Positions 43,344 to 52,436 of a stretch of 64,000 nt of DNA are shown here, piece after piece. The DNA comes from Shimia sp. R9_2 (GTDB lineage Bacteria; Pseudomonadota; Alphaproteobacteria; Rhodobacterales; Rhodobacteraceae): contig NZ_JAGHRO010000001.1 in assembly GCF_017743735.1 (NCBI RefSeq), forward strand, positions 558,001 to 622,000. The letters are read 5' to 3'. Both the position numbers and the translations under genes were made by a program. The notes beneath the pieces were generated by a model, which saw only the letters and a program-made list of their open reading frames with translations, did not search any database and was not told the origin of the DNA. Each line of letters opens with the position of its first letter. Within the stretch, counting starts at the first letter, position 1.

Positions 43344-44504
43344 ATGTTTTTCAGAAACACGATGCTCGCGGCAGCCACAATTGCCGCTTTGCCTATATTT
43401 GCCAATGCAGAGCAAGGCATAACCGATACCAGCGTGACCTTTGCTCAGGTTGCCGCGCTGGACGGACCAGCTGCCGCACTTGGCACAGGTATGCGCCTTG
43501 GCATCATGGCAGCTTTTGAGGAGGCGAATGCTGCGGGCGGCGTGCATGGTCGCATGTTGAAACTGGAAAGCATGGATGATGGCTATGAGCCGGATCGTTC
43601 TGCGACTTTGGTCAAATCTGTCGTGGAAGGAAACAATCATATTGGCTTGATTGGCCCCGTTGGCACGCCAACATCCTCAGCGACACAACCGATCGCCACG
43701 GAAGCCAACATGCCCTTTATTGGCCCATTCACAGGCGCAGGATTTTTGCGCGACGCGAGCCATGGCAATATATTCAATGTGCGCGCAACCTATGCCGCCG
43801 AAACAGAAGCGTGGATCGAATACCTTGTTGACCAGCAGGGGCTGAAAAACATCGCGATCCTCTATCAAGATGATGGTTTTGGCCGTGTGGGGTTGGCAGG
43901 TGTGAATGCTGCGCTTGAAAAACGCAGTATGAGCCTTGCGGCAGAGGGCACCTACACTCGTAACACAGTTGCCGTGAAAAAGGCGCTTCTGTCGATCCGC
44001 AAGGCCAAGCCAGATGCCGTCGTGATGGTTGGAGCTTTCAAGCCGGTCGCCGAATTTATCAAGTTGGCGCGGAAGATGAAGATCGATGCGGAGTTCGTGA
44101 ATATTTCATTTGTGGGCTCATCGGCGTTGGCCAATGAATTGGGTGCAGATGGTGAGGGCGTGATTATCAGCCAGGTGGTGCCGTTTCCTTGGGATGCCTC
44201 CATCCCTGTCGTTGCACAGTACACTGAAGCACTGGCAGCATTGGATGCAGAAGAGAAACCAGGTTTTGTGACGCTGGAAGGCTACATGGTCGGACGTCTG
44301 GCAATCGAAGGGCTGAATGCAGCTGGCAAATCTTTGACACGCGAAAGTTTTCTGGCGGCGATGGCAGGACTTGAAGCTGTCGATCTAGGTGGTGTGACCA
44401 TGACTTTCGGCGCGGGCGACAATCAGGGCATGGACGACGTCTTCCTAACCCGTATCGCTGCTGATGGGAGCTTTACACCTATTGTCGCTGCAGGCGGTTC
44501 TTAA
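43344..44504 (+). CDS. Periplasmic solute-binding protein, branched-chain amino acid type
   Basis: 386 residues with a signal peptide (MFFRNTMLAAATIAALPIFANA, cut near residue 22). The fold is type I periplasmic binding protein (Leu/Ile/Val-type, receptor family ligand-binding): VTFAQVAALDGPAAALGTGMRLGIMAAFEEANAAGGVHGRMLKLE, LIGPVGTPTSSATQPIATEANMPFIGPFTGA and IAILYQDDGFGRVGLAGV. No permease or ATPase gene is adjacent. A terminator and then a large chemoreceptor follow on the same strand. It may therefore work as an orphan receptor that hands its ligand state to the chemoreceptor rather than to a transporter; this is inference. Confidence 0.85.
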   Translation: MFFRNTMLAAATIAALPIFANAEQGITDTSVTFAQVAALDGPAAALGTGMRLGIMAAFEEANAAGGVHGRMLKLESMDDGYEPDRSATLVKSVVEGNNHIGLIGPVGTPTSSATQPIATEANMPFIGPFTGAGFLRDASHGNIFNVRATYAAETEAWIEYLVDQQGLKNIAILYQDDGFGRVGLAGVNAALEKRSMSLAAEGTYTRNTVAVKKALLSIRKAKPDAVVMVGAFKPVAEFIKLARKMKIDAEFVNISFVGSSALANELGADGEGVIISQVVPFPWDASIPVVAQYTEALAALDAEEKPGFVTLEGYMVGRLAIEGLNAAGKSLTRESFLAAMAGLEAVDLGGVTMTFGAGDNQGMDDVFLTRIAADGSFTPIVAAGGS

Positions 44505-44531
44505 AACGCAAGTTCGTGAAAATGCCAAATT

Positions 44532-44553
44532 GCCCCGCCTGTTTCGGCGGGGC
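44532..44553 (+). terminator. Terminator after the solute-binding protein gene
   Basis: GCCCCGCC (44532-44539) pairs with GGCGGGGC (44546-44553). It lacks a good T-run, so read-through into the chemoreceptor gene 33 bases later is likely. Confidence 0.6.
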
Positions 44554-44585
44554 ACTTCGCCAAAAGATTATCTAGAGGTACGACC

Positions 44586-47240
44586 ATGCTCCGCTCACGA
44601 GCGTCTCAGATTTTACGCCGACTGAATGTCCTGTCGAGCATACGCGGTAAAATCACCTTCCTATTGCTTACGCTCATGGCTGTCGCTTTTGGTGCTGGCT
44701 ATGTGAATTATCAGTCCTTTGATCGTGTTGATCAAAGTGTGCGCAAGATGACGGATAGTGATCTCCCCAAACTGGCGCAAAGCAACGCTCTGATTATGTC
44801 GGCCAACAACACCAAAGATGCGATGATCGCTGTGCTGGTGGCCAATAATGCTGAAGAGCTGGAAGCCGCTTCACAAAAGGTGCGCGCTTCGAGCGCGGAG
44901 CTTACGTCTGCCGTAGATAGCCTGCCGGAAGAAGTGAAAGCCGAATTTGAGGCCGATCTGAAACAAGTGCGTAATACGTTACGTACTTCGATATCAGCCC
45001 GCACAACAGCCTTTGAAAGCACAGCCCAATCCAATGCAATGATTGCGGACCTGCAGGCTGCAGGAGCCGCCTTAACCGGTGCATTGCTGGAAATTGCTGA
45101 CGACGCCTATTTTGACATTGTGGTGCAGGGCGAGGATACGATGACCTCAATTGATGCCACATTGCTTGATTTGGTCGACACACGCTTTGCAACGCTACAG
45201 GCACTATTGGACACGCGCGCTGAGATCAATTTTTTGACGGGTGTGTCTTTGGCGATGTCTACGTCCAAAGATCGCTCGATGCGCTCGATACTGTCGGATC
45301 TTGGAATTTCGTCGCACAACCGTTTGAAAGAAGCCCTTACCACTCTGGAGGGTTTTGAAGCTGGTGCGCCGGTTGCGGACTCTTTGCAGGAAGTCTCTGC
45401 CGGATTGCTCAAAGCGATTTCAGCAGGCCTGATTGGCCGAGGTGTACCACGTGATGAGGTTTTGGCCATTCGCCAGCGTGCGGACGCCATTCTTGTGAGC
45501 GCCGTGGACGATATGCTGTTTGAGCTGACAATCGCGGCTGACGATGCCGCGACTGGGAACCGAGAAGCCATCCAAGGGCTTCTTGATAACGAAGTGGCAT
45601 TTATGAATGCGCTGCTGGAGATCAATTCCGCGCTTGGTGTCTTCCAGAGTGACGCTCTGAAAGTTGTGACTGCCCATACAGTTGATGCTGCGATGCGCGA
45701 AGAAAAGGCTATGTCTGCGGCCGCTCAGAAATTGGTGTCATATAGGGATTTTGGAGATGGGCGCATCGCTGAGATGATCGACCAAATCACTGCGATTGCA
45801 GAGCCTGGGCTGGGGCTTGCCTCGTTCCGTATCGCGTCTATCGAAGCGGATGGTTCAGCGACCGAAGCGGCCAACGAAACCGTGGACGCTGTACTCAAGA
45901 TTGCAGGTCAGGCCTCCATGCGTGGTTTGGAAAGCCAAGGCACCATAACCACTCAGGCCAAAGCGCTCGCTGCCGATGCATCGCAGGTGAAAGAACACCT
46001 CATGCTCATGGGCTGGGCAGCGCTTGGCTTGGTCGGTGTTGCGCTTCTGCTCAGCCATGTGTTGATCAGCCGTCCTTTGAATGCGATTAGCAAAACAACC
46101 GAGCGCCTCTCTCAGGGGGATATGAGCCCTGTCGAAGGTTTTGAACGGGCCAGTGATGAGATCGCTCGAATAGCCAATGCGCTTAAGGTTTTCCGTGACG
46201 GTCTTGTCGAGAAAGAAGAAAATACTCGGGTTGCCGAAGCAGAGCGCGAAAAGAACCGTGCCGAGCAGATGGCGGCGGTGGATGCGATTGGCACCGGCTT
46301 GGCGAAACTGGCGGATGGTGATCTGAGTTATCGTATCGAAGCAGAGTTGACCGCGGGCTATGCCAAGTTGAAAGATGATTTCAACACAACTGCCGAAACG
46401 CTGAATGAAACCGTTCAGGAAGTGGTCAGCGTGGCAGAGTCGATCCGCAACGGTTCCGCTGAGATCAGTCAGGCCTCCAACGATTTGGCGTATCGCACCG
46501 AAAGTCAGGCGGCAACGCTTGAGGAAACGGCATCTTCTATCGAAGCATTGACCAACAGCGTGCAATCCGCAGCGAGTGGCTCACAAGATGCCGCCATCAC
46601 GACAGAGAACGCCCGCGATGAAACTGCGGAAAGCCGTAAGGTGGTCGAAGATGCCGTCTTGGCGATGCAGGACATCGAAACCAGCTCCGCACAGATCGCG
46701 CAGATCATTGGCGTGATCGACGACATCGCATTCCAGACCAATCTTCTGGCATTGAACGCTGGGGTCGAGGCCGCACGCGCCGGAGATGCCGGACGTGGCT
46801 TCGCCGTGGTTGCATCTGAGGTGCGCAGCCTGTCGCATCGTACAACGGATTCAGCGAGCGAAATCAAAGACCTGATTTCCAAGAGCACGCAACAGGTCGA
46901 GCACGGAGTGGATTTGGTCGCCAAAACAGGCGAAGCCCTGCGCAGCATTTCTGACCGGGTGAGCCATATCTCAGGGCTCGTTGGACATATTGCGGAATCC
47001 TCTGCGTCTCAGGCGAACGGATTGTCAGAGGCCAATAAATCAGTGTCTCAGCTGGATCAAGTGACGCAGCAAAATGCTGTGATGGTCGAAGAAACAAGCG
47101 CTGCGGGCCAACTGCTCAGCCAGAATGCAGAAAGGCTCTCCGGCCTCATGTCGCACTTTGCTGTGTCCAATTCTTCGGAACTGTCCGTAGACGAAGAGGA
47201 TTGGGAAGAAAATCAAGAACCTCAGTGGGCAGCTGAGTAA
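44586..47240 (+). CDS. Large methyl-accepting chemotaxis protein with long helical periplasmic domain
   Basis: 884 residues. A first membrane helix (about 23-43), a very long periplasmic part (about 44-470) that reads as alpha-helical repeats, a second helix (about 472-494), HAMP segments ([40 protein letters not shown] and a second-like [10 protein letters not shown]), then the signalling hairpin with tip [25 protein letters not shown] at about 713-737. The roughly 430-residue periplasmic domain is large for a chemoreceptor and recalls TorS-like or double four-helix sensor domains. The C-terminus [15 protein letters not shown] has a Trp in an acidic context, possibly a CheR/CheB tether. It follows the binding protein gene by 81 bases, so the pair may act together. 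Confidence 0.9.
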   Translation: MLRSRASQILRRLNVLSSIRGKITFLLLTLMAVAFGAGYVNYQSFDRVDQSVRKMTDSDLPKLAQSNALIMSANNTKDAMIAVLVANNAEELEAASQKVRASSAELTSAVDSLPEEVKAEFEADLKQVRNTLRTSISARTTAFESTAQSNAMIADLQAAGAALTGALLEIADDAYFDIVVQGEDTMTSIDATLLDLVDTRFATLQALLDTRAEINFLTGVSLAMSTSKDRSMRSILSDLGISSHNRLKEALTTLEGFEAGAPVADSLQEVSAGLLKAISAGLIGRGVPRDEVLAIRQRADAILVSAVDDMLFELTIAADDAATGNREAIQGLLDNEVAFMNALLEINSALGVFQSDALKVVTAHTVDAAMREEKAMSAAAQKLVSYRDFGDGRIAEMIDQITAIAEPGLGLASFRIASIEADGSATEAANETVDAVLKIAGQASMRGLESQGTITTQAKALAADASQVKEHLMLMGWAALGLVGVALLLSHVLISRPLNAISKTTERLSQGDMSPVEGFERASDEIARIANALKVFRDGLVEKEENTRVAEAEREKNRAEQMAAVDAIGTGLAKLADGDLSYRIEAELTAGYAKLKDDFNTTAETLNETVQEVVSVAESIRNGSAEISQASNDLAYRTESQAATLEETASSIEALTNSVQSAASGSQDAAITTENARDETAESRKVVEDAVLAMQDIETSSAQIAQIIGVIDDIAFQTNLLALNAGVEAARAGDAGRGFAVVASEVRSLSHRTTDSASEIKDLISKSTQQVEHGVDLVAKTGEALRSISDRVSHISGLVGHIAESSASQANGLSEANKSVSQLDQVTQQNAVMVEETSAAGQLLSQNAERLSGLMSHFAVSNSSELSVDEEDWEENQEPQWAAE

Positions 47241-47263
47241 AGCCTGCTGTGCTCTTAAAACAT

Positions 47264-47300
47264 AAAGGGCGCTGATATGATCAGCGCCCTTTCGCGTTTT
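47264..47300 (+). terminator. Strong terminator after the second chemoreceptor gene
   Basis: AAAGGGCGCTGAT (47264-47276) pairs perfectly with ATCAGCGCCCTTT (47280-47292) around three bases, then CGCGTTTTC. It also serves the convergent ctpA gene. Confidence 0.85.
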
Positions 47301-47312
47301 CTATGGACCCGA

Positions 47313-48647
47313 TTACTCGGTTGGGCCGAGGGCTGAGAGGCCTTTGAGGATATCGAGCGCATAGGCGAGCTGATAGTCCTCTTCGCGCAGCTTGGCCGCG
47401 GCTTCGGCTTTCTCGCGATCTTCTTCGATCTGGCGACGTTCGTCCTCAGTCAGGCTGTCGTTGTTGAGGCTGCCACGCAGATCCGCTTCACTGCGGATAT
47501 TGCGGTTGGTTTCCTCTTCATCCTCTGTCTCCGGCGCACGGCGCGGCTGTTCGACAACGATGTCCGGGCTGACGCCGAGGGCTTGGATGGAGCGGCCAGA
47601 CGGCGTGTAATAGCGCGCAGTCGTGAGACGCATCGCACCGTCACCACGCAGCGGCATCACAGTCTGCACAGAACCTTTGCCAAAGCTCTTGGTGCCAACA
47701 ACAATTGCGCGGCGATGATCTTGAAGGGCGCCAGCCACAATCTCTGATGCCGAAGCAGAGCCACCGTTGATCAGCACGACAATCGGTTTACCTTCAGCCA
47801 GATCGCCGGGTGTCGCGTTGTAGCGCTCTCCATCTTGCGGATTACGGCCGCGGGTCGAGACGATCTCACCCTTTTCAAGGAAGCTGTCAGACACGCTGAT
47901 CGCCTGGGTCAGCAAGCCGCCTGGGTTGTTACGCAGATCCAGCACGATGCCGTTGATGTTTTCCATGCCACCAAGTTCTTCAACTTGTTTGGCAAAGCCA
48001 CTTTCAAGGTTCGGAGTGGTTTGGTCATTAAACGTGGTCACACGCAGAACAACGCTATCACCCTCGGTGCGGGAACGTACGGCGGTGAGCTTGATGGTGT
48101 CACGGATGATGGTCACGTCAAACGGTTCGGGTTCGCCCTCTCGCACCACTGTGATCACGATCTCGCTGCCCACCGGGCCGCGCATACGTTCGACCGCCTC
48201 ATCAAGGTTTAGGCCTAGAACGCTTTCCCCGTCCACATGGGTGATAAAGTCACCTGCTTCGATGCCGGCGGAGGCAGCCGGCGTGTCGTCGATTGGAGAG
48301 ACGACTTTTACAAAGCCTTCTTCCTGAGTGACTTCGATGCCCAGCCCGCCAAATTCTCCGCGTGTTTGCACGCGCATGTCGCTGGCATCATCCGGAGAGA
48401 GGTAGCTGGAGTGAGGGTCGAGCGACGTCAGCATGCCGTTGATTGCTGCTTCGATCAGGTCCCCCTCGTCCACTTCTTCAACATATTGAATGCGAATGCG
48501 TTCAAAGATGTCGCCAAACAGGTCCAGCTGTTCATAGACGTTGGTCTTGCGCTCGCTTTCTTGCGCAAGGAGCGGCCCGGCCACCTGAGTGGTGACCAAA
48601 AGCCCCGCCACGATGCCTCCTGCTGCGGCGGCGACGAATTTCTTCAT
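47313..48647 (-). CDS. ctpA: C-terminal processing peptidase, S41 family
   Basis: 444 residues. An N-terminal signal or anchor (MKKFVAAAAGGIVAGLLVTTQVAG) leads into a helical segment, a PDZ domain (GGLGIEVTQEEGFVKVVSPIDDTPAASAGIEAGDFITHVDG, about 95-140) and the protease core. The core has the Ser in GGSASASEIVAGAL and the Lys of the Ser-Lys dyad in GTKSFGKGSVQTV. The acidic C-terminal tail (TEDEEETNRNIRSEADLRG...) is extended. It cleaves proteins from their C-termini in the periplasm, often regulating cell-wall hydrolases. It follows the EnvC-like gene by three bases and gpmI before that, a gene order I know from other alphaproteobacteria. Confidence 0.92.
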   Translation of the reverse strand: MKKFVAAAAGGIVAGLLVTTQVAGPLLAQESERKTNVYEQLDLFGDIFERIRIQYVEEVDEGDLIEAAINGMLTSLDPHSSYLSPDDASDMRVQTRGEFGGLGIEVTQEEGFVKVVSPIDDTPAASAGIEAGDFITHVDGESVLGLNLDEAVERMRGPVGSEIVITVVREGEPEPFDVTIIRDTIKLTAVRSRTEGDSVVLRVTTFNDQTTPNLESGFAKQVEELGGMENINGIVLDLRNNPGGLLTQAISVSDSFLEKGEIVSTRGRNPQDGERYNATPGDLAEGKPIVVLINGGSASASEIVAGALQDHRRAIVVGTKSFGKGSVQTVMPLRGDGAMRLTTARYYTPSGRSIQALGVSPDIVVEQPRRAPETEDEEETNRNIRSEADLRGSLNNDSLTEDERRQIEEDREKAEAAAKLREEDYQLAYALDILKGLSALGPTE

Positions 48648-48650
48648 TGC

Positions 48651-49796
48651 TTATCCATCCTCATTCGTTTGGAACCAGGTTTCCGGGTCCACGGGTGATT
48701 TGCCCTCTCTGACCTCTATATAGAGCGTTTCTGGTCGAGCATTGCCAGAGCCATCACCAGACTGTGAGAGAATTGCACCGGTTTCCAGCCCGTTTCCCCC
48801 CATCAGCCCGACTGGAGCGCCTTCCGATAGGACTTGCCCAACATCTCCAAAGACCTGTTCAAGGCCTGCGAATATAAAGAGTACGCCGGGCTGCGGCTCA
48901 AGGATCATCACGTTTCCGAAATCCAAAAGCGGCCCGCGATAGCGGATCGTCGCTGGGGTTGGTGTGACGACCAGAGCGCTTGGCCGGGTCGCCAGCACAA
49001 GCCCGGGGCGACGGATGCCAGCGGCGTCTGCTTCCCCTGCGCGGCGTAGCACGGTTGACGCCACGGGGAGTGCGAGCTGGCCTTTGCGGTCGTTCACATC
49101 CGGCAGTGTTATGTTTTCCAGGCTTTCTATCTGAAGGTCAACAAGCGCGCTGGCAAAGCCTTCTAGGGTTTCTGTAGAGGCTATCAGCAAAGCGGTTTGC
49201 ACCGGATCCTCAACGAAGCGCAGAGGCGGGTCCTTGCGATCCGCGATCGCCTTGCTGAGAGCCGTCCGGGCGTCTTGGGCACCGGTCAATCCGTTCTGAA
49301 GCGTTTCAGCTGCGCCCTCCTGCAAGCTGCGCAGAATGGTGACTTCTTCCAGATCACGACGCACTTGCGCCGCTTTGGCCTCAAGAGCAGGTGTTACCTC
49401 TGCGATGATCATGCCTGATCGGGCGGTGCCCATCGGACCACCTGGATGGACAAGCACCACTGGCGCCGGGCCTGAACTCATGGATTGCAAGACACCCAGC
49501 AAGCTGGCGATCTCTGTCTCTTGCGCTTTGAGCTGTATGGAGAGCTGTGCTTCGCGGATAGACGCCCGCCGCAGCCCCGCGCGCAAGGCTGTTAGGCCGG
49601 TTTCATAGGCGTGAACGACCTTGGTCAGAGATTTTACGCGATCGCGGCTGGATTTGGCTTGTGCGAGCGCGACCGAGGCTTCTTCCAGCTGCGTCGCTGC
49701 TTCTCGTGCAGCTTCAGAGGGATTGGTTTCTGCCAGCGCTATTGTTGTGGTGAGCCACAAGCCAAGTGCAGCCGCAAAGATGCTGGGGTGTCTCAA
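48651..49796 (-). CDS. EnvC-like murein hydrolase activator (degenerate LytM)
   Basis: 381 residues. A signal peptide (RHPSIFAAALGLWLTTTIALA), then a long coiled coil (about 30-120 and 130-190) and a C-terminal M23/LytM-like domain (LPVASTVLRRAGE..., RPGLVLATRPSALVVTPTPATIRYRGPLLDFGNVMILEPQPGVLFIFAGL, LYIEVREG). The metal ligands of active LytM (HxxxD and HxH) are not seen, so it should activate amidases rather than cut peptidoglycan, as EnvC does in cell division. The start is TTG at 49796, overlapping the gpmI TGA stop, with GGGGAGAG upstream. CtpA downstream could control its turnover. Confidence 0.85.
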   Translation of the reverse strand: MRHPSIFAAALGLWLTTTIALAETNPSEAAREAATQLEEASVALAQAKSSRDRVKSLTKVVHAYETGLTALRAGLRRASIREAQLSIQLKAQETEIASLLGVLQSMSSGPAPVVLVHPGGPMGTARSGMIIAEVTPALEAKAAQVRRDLEEVTILRSLQEGAAETLQNGLTGAQDARTALSKAIADRKDPPLRFVEDPVQTALLIASTETLEGFASALVDLQIESLENITLPDVNDRKGQLALPVASTVLRRAGEADAAGIRRPGLVLATRPSALVVTPTPATIRYRGPLLDFGNVMILEPQPGVLFIFAGLEQVFGDVGQVLSEGAPVGLMGGNGLETGAILSQSGDGSGNARPETLYIEVREGKSPVDPETWFQTNEDG

Positions 49797-51310
49797 GAGA
49801 TCAGGCTCTCCCCGGTCATCTCGACAGCTTGTTCCAGCCCCATGAGTTGCAACAGGGTGGGAGCAAGGTCAGCCAGGCGCCCATCGCGCAGCACGGCGCC
49901 TTCCGGCCCGTTCACGAGCACCACAGGCACCAAGTTGGTGGTGTGGGCTGTGTGCGGACCGCCTGTTTCGGGATCGACCATAACTTCGCAATTTCCGTGA
50001 TCGGCCGTGACGATCATTGTGCCGCCCGCCGCTTCCAGCGCGGTGCGTACTTTGCCAAGCCCGTAATCGACGGCTTCACAGGCCGCGATAGCCGCCTCAA
50101 GGCTTCCAGTATGGCCAACCATGTCTGGGTTCGCGAAATTGGTGACGATCAGATCGTAGCCATGCTCGATCGCGGCAACGAATTTCTCGGTGACCTCCTC
50201 CGCGCTCATTTCAGGCTGCAGGTCATAGGTGGCGACTTTGGGCGATTTCGGCATGAAACGGTCTTCGCCCTCAGAGGGTGTTTCTTCTCCGCCATTTAGG
50301 AAGAAGGTCACATGGGGGTATTTTTCAGTTTCAGCCAGACGGAATTGGGTTTTGCCGTGTTTGGCGACCCATTCGCCAAGCGTGTTGACGATTTCCTGCT
50401 TTGGATAAGCGGTGGTCATGTAGGCATTGTGGGCTTCGGAATAGTCGACCATTCCCAGCACCGCCGACCAAGTGGGGCGGGCGGCTACGTCAAAATCGGA
50501 GAAGTCCGGTTGCGCCAGAGCGGCGAGAATTTCGCGGGCGCGGTCGGCGCGGAAGTTCAGGCAGAAGAAGCCATCACCGTCTTTTGCTCCTGCGTAGTCA
50601 CCAATCACGGTAGCTGTGATGAATTCATCGCTTTCATCACGTGCATATGCGTCGTCGATGGCGGCTTTGGCGTCAGCTGCACTGTGCGCGGCATTGCCCG
50701 AAGTCCACGCTTTATAGGCTTGCGAGACGCGCTCCCAACGGTTGTCCCGGTCCATCGCGTAGTAGCGGCCAGTGACGGTGCCAATCTGTGCGCCTTCGGG
50801 CATTTCGGACGACAATGTGTCGAAATATCCCAGAGCAGATTTGGGTGCCACGTCGCGTCCGTCTGTTACGGCATGCAGTATCACGGGCACACCTGCGGCG
50901 GTGATGGCTTTCATTGCGGCCAATACATGCGTGATGTGACCGTGAACCCCTCCGTCGGAGACAACGCCCATTAGATGTGCCGTGCCGCCGGTTTCCTTGA
51001 GCTTGGCGATAAACGCTTGCAGCGCAACATTCTGAAAGAAAGAGCCATCCTCGATTGCGAGGTCGATTTGGCCGAGATCCATCGCCACAACGCGGCCAGC
51101 GCCAATGTTGGTATGGCCCACCTCGGAATTGCCCATCTGTCCGCTCGGCAGACCTACATCTGGTCCATGCGTGATCAGCTTGGCATGCGGTCCATCGGCC
51201 AGCATTGCGTCAAAATTTGGGGTATTGGCCAAATAGGGTGCGTTGGCTTCAGTTTGCTCAGACAGCCCCCAGCCGTCCAAAATGCACAAAACAACGGGCT
51301 TGGGTGCCAT
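49793..51310 (-). CDS. gpmI: 2,3-bisphosphoglycerate-independent phosphoglycerate mutase
   Basis: 505 residues of the alkaline-phosphatase superfamily, interconverting 3- and 2-phosphoglycerate with two Mn ions. The catalytic Ser is residue 62 in GQMGNSEVGHTNIGAG, the number known for the Bacillus enzyme. Metal and substrate blocks: VLCILDGWG at the start, SDGGVHGHITH, DGRDVAPKSA, TVTGRYYAMDRD, NFRADRAREI, VTNFANPDMVGHTG and VTADHGNCE. The start codon overlaps nothing upstream. It is the first gene of a gpmI-envC-ctpA unit, with coupled translation into envC. Confidence 0.95.
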   Translation of the reverse strand: MAPKPVVLCILDGWGLSEQTEANAPYLANTPNFDAMLADGPHAKLITHGPDVGLPSGQMGNSEVGHTNIGAGRVVAMDLGQIDLAIEDGSFFQNVALQAFIAKLKETGGTAHLMGVVSDGGVHGHITHVLAAMKAITAAGVPVILHAVTDGRDVAPKSALGYFDTLSSEMPEGAQIGTVTGRYYAMDRDNRWERVSQAYKAWTSGNAAHSAADAKAAIDDAYARDESDEFITATVIGDYAGAKDGDGFFCLNFRADRAREILAALAQPDFSDFDVAARPTWSAVLGMVDYSEAHNAYMTTAYPKQEIVNTLGEWVAKHGKTQFRLAETEKYPHVTFFLNGGEETPSEGEDRFMPKSPKVATYDLQPEMSAEEVTEKFVAAIEHGYDLIVTNFANPDMVGHTGSLEAAIAACEAVDYGLGKVRTALEAAGGTMIVTADHGNCEVMVDPETGGPHTAHTTNLVPVVLVNGPEGAVLRDGRLADLAPTLLQLMGLEQAVEMTGESLIS

Positions 51311-51503
51311 GCTCTTCTTGCTCCACAGGGTTTGTTGGCCTCAATCACCGCGTTTTACCGTGGTGCAGAGGGTGAAGGAACCTGTTTTTGCCTTTCAATT
51401 GTTCTTACGCGGTTGGTGGCGCAATTCGCATGCAATCGCGGTAAATGGATCCTTAACCGCCGTAGTGGATAAAGAAGAGATCCCATGGTGAGAGACCCAA
51501 AAA

Positions 51504-52436
51504 GTGTCGAACGTAAAATCCTCTGAGCTACGCCCGTTTGGGGAGCTGTCGCAGCAAGGTCTGCGGGTGACGCAGGGTATTGATACACGAGGAAAACACC
51601 TACAGGTGCGGTTTGAAGCGCCAAGCCAACTCAACAATGCCCCAATGTTCTACTATCAGAACCTCGAAATAGGGATGTATTCCTATCTGCGCACCGGGAT
51701 CGTGCGTTATGTGGATCGGATAGGGCGTTATTGTAGTGTTGGGCCTGGCGTGACGATTGGCGAAGGGGAGCATCCGACCAACTGGTTATCGACATCACCG
51801 AGCCAATATACCTTTGAGCAGTTCAAATTTTATCCCCCGGAAAAAGAAGCGACCAAACGGCGGCGTGTGGCGCGTACCGAAACGAATAACAATGCTGCCA
51901 AAGGATGTGTGAGCATTGGCCATGATGTTTGGATTGGCGCTGGGGCCACCATTCGGCGGGGCGTGAAAATCGGGCATGGGGCGATCGTGTCGGGCAATGC
52001 TTTTGTCACCAAAGACGTACCGCCATACGCGATCGTCGCGGGGCTGCCGGCGGCGCACATGCGGTTCAGGTTTGATCGTGACGTGATTGAGCGGCTGCTA
52101 CATCTACGTTGGTGGCGATTTGACATCAACGATCTGGCGGGTGTGGAATTTGACAATATTGAAAGCGCTATGGACGAGATCGATACGCGGGAGACCGCTG
52201 GAGTTATCACCGAAACGCCGCAGTCTTTCAAAAGCGTACAGGTCTACACCAAGGGGCAGCATTCCTTGGGCGTTGAGGTGAGCGCGCCGCGCGCCTTTCC
52301 GGTGCCGGAAGATGATCCGCTGAGCCTTCCTTTGTTGCTGCGCTATGACACGGAGCAAGAAGCGCGTAAGCGCGAGGCAGGTCTGCTGTCTGTTCTGCGC
52401 CGCAAACTTCGGAAGGCTGGCCGCAAACGCGCCTAG
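51504..52436 (+). CDS. CatB-related hexapeptide acetyltransferase
   Basis: 310 residues. A left-handed beta-helix of hexapeptide repeats is visible at about 50-190: IGMYSYLRTGIVRYVDRIGRYCSVGPGVTIGEGEHPTNWLSTSP, then GHDVWIGAGATIRRGVKIGHGAIVSGNAFVTKDVPPYAIVAGLPA. This is the CatB/xenobiotic acetyltransferase type. The start is GTG at 51504, with GAGAG about 9 bases upstream. The 110-residue C-terminal extension (basic end RKLRKAGRKRA) is unusual and its role unknown. It probably O-acetylates a surface sugar rather than a drug. Its stop overlaps the next convergent gene (shared CTAG). Confidence 0.85.
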   Translation: MSNVKSSELRPFGELSQQGLRVTQGIDTRGKHLQVRFEAPSQLNNAPMFYYQNLEIGMYSYLRTGIVRYVDRIGRYCSVGPGVTIGEGEHPTNWLSTSPSQYTFEQFKFYPPEKEATKRRRVARTETNNNAAKGCVSIGHDVWIGAGATIRRGVKIGHGAIVSGNAFVTKDVPPYAIVAGLPAAHMRFRFDRDVIERLLHLRWWRFDINDLAGVEFDNIESAMDEIDTRETAGVITETPQSFKSVQVYTKGQHSLGVEVSAPRAFPVPEDDPLSLPLLLRYDTEQEARKREAGLLSVLRRKLRKAGRKRA

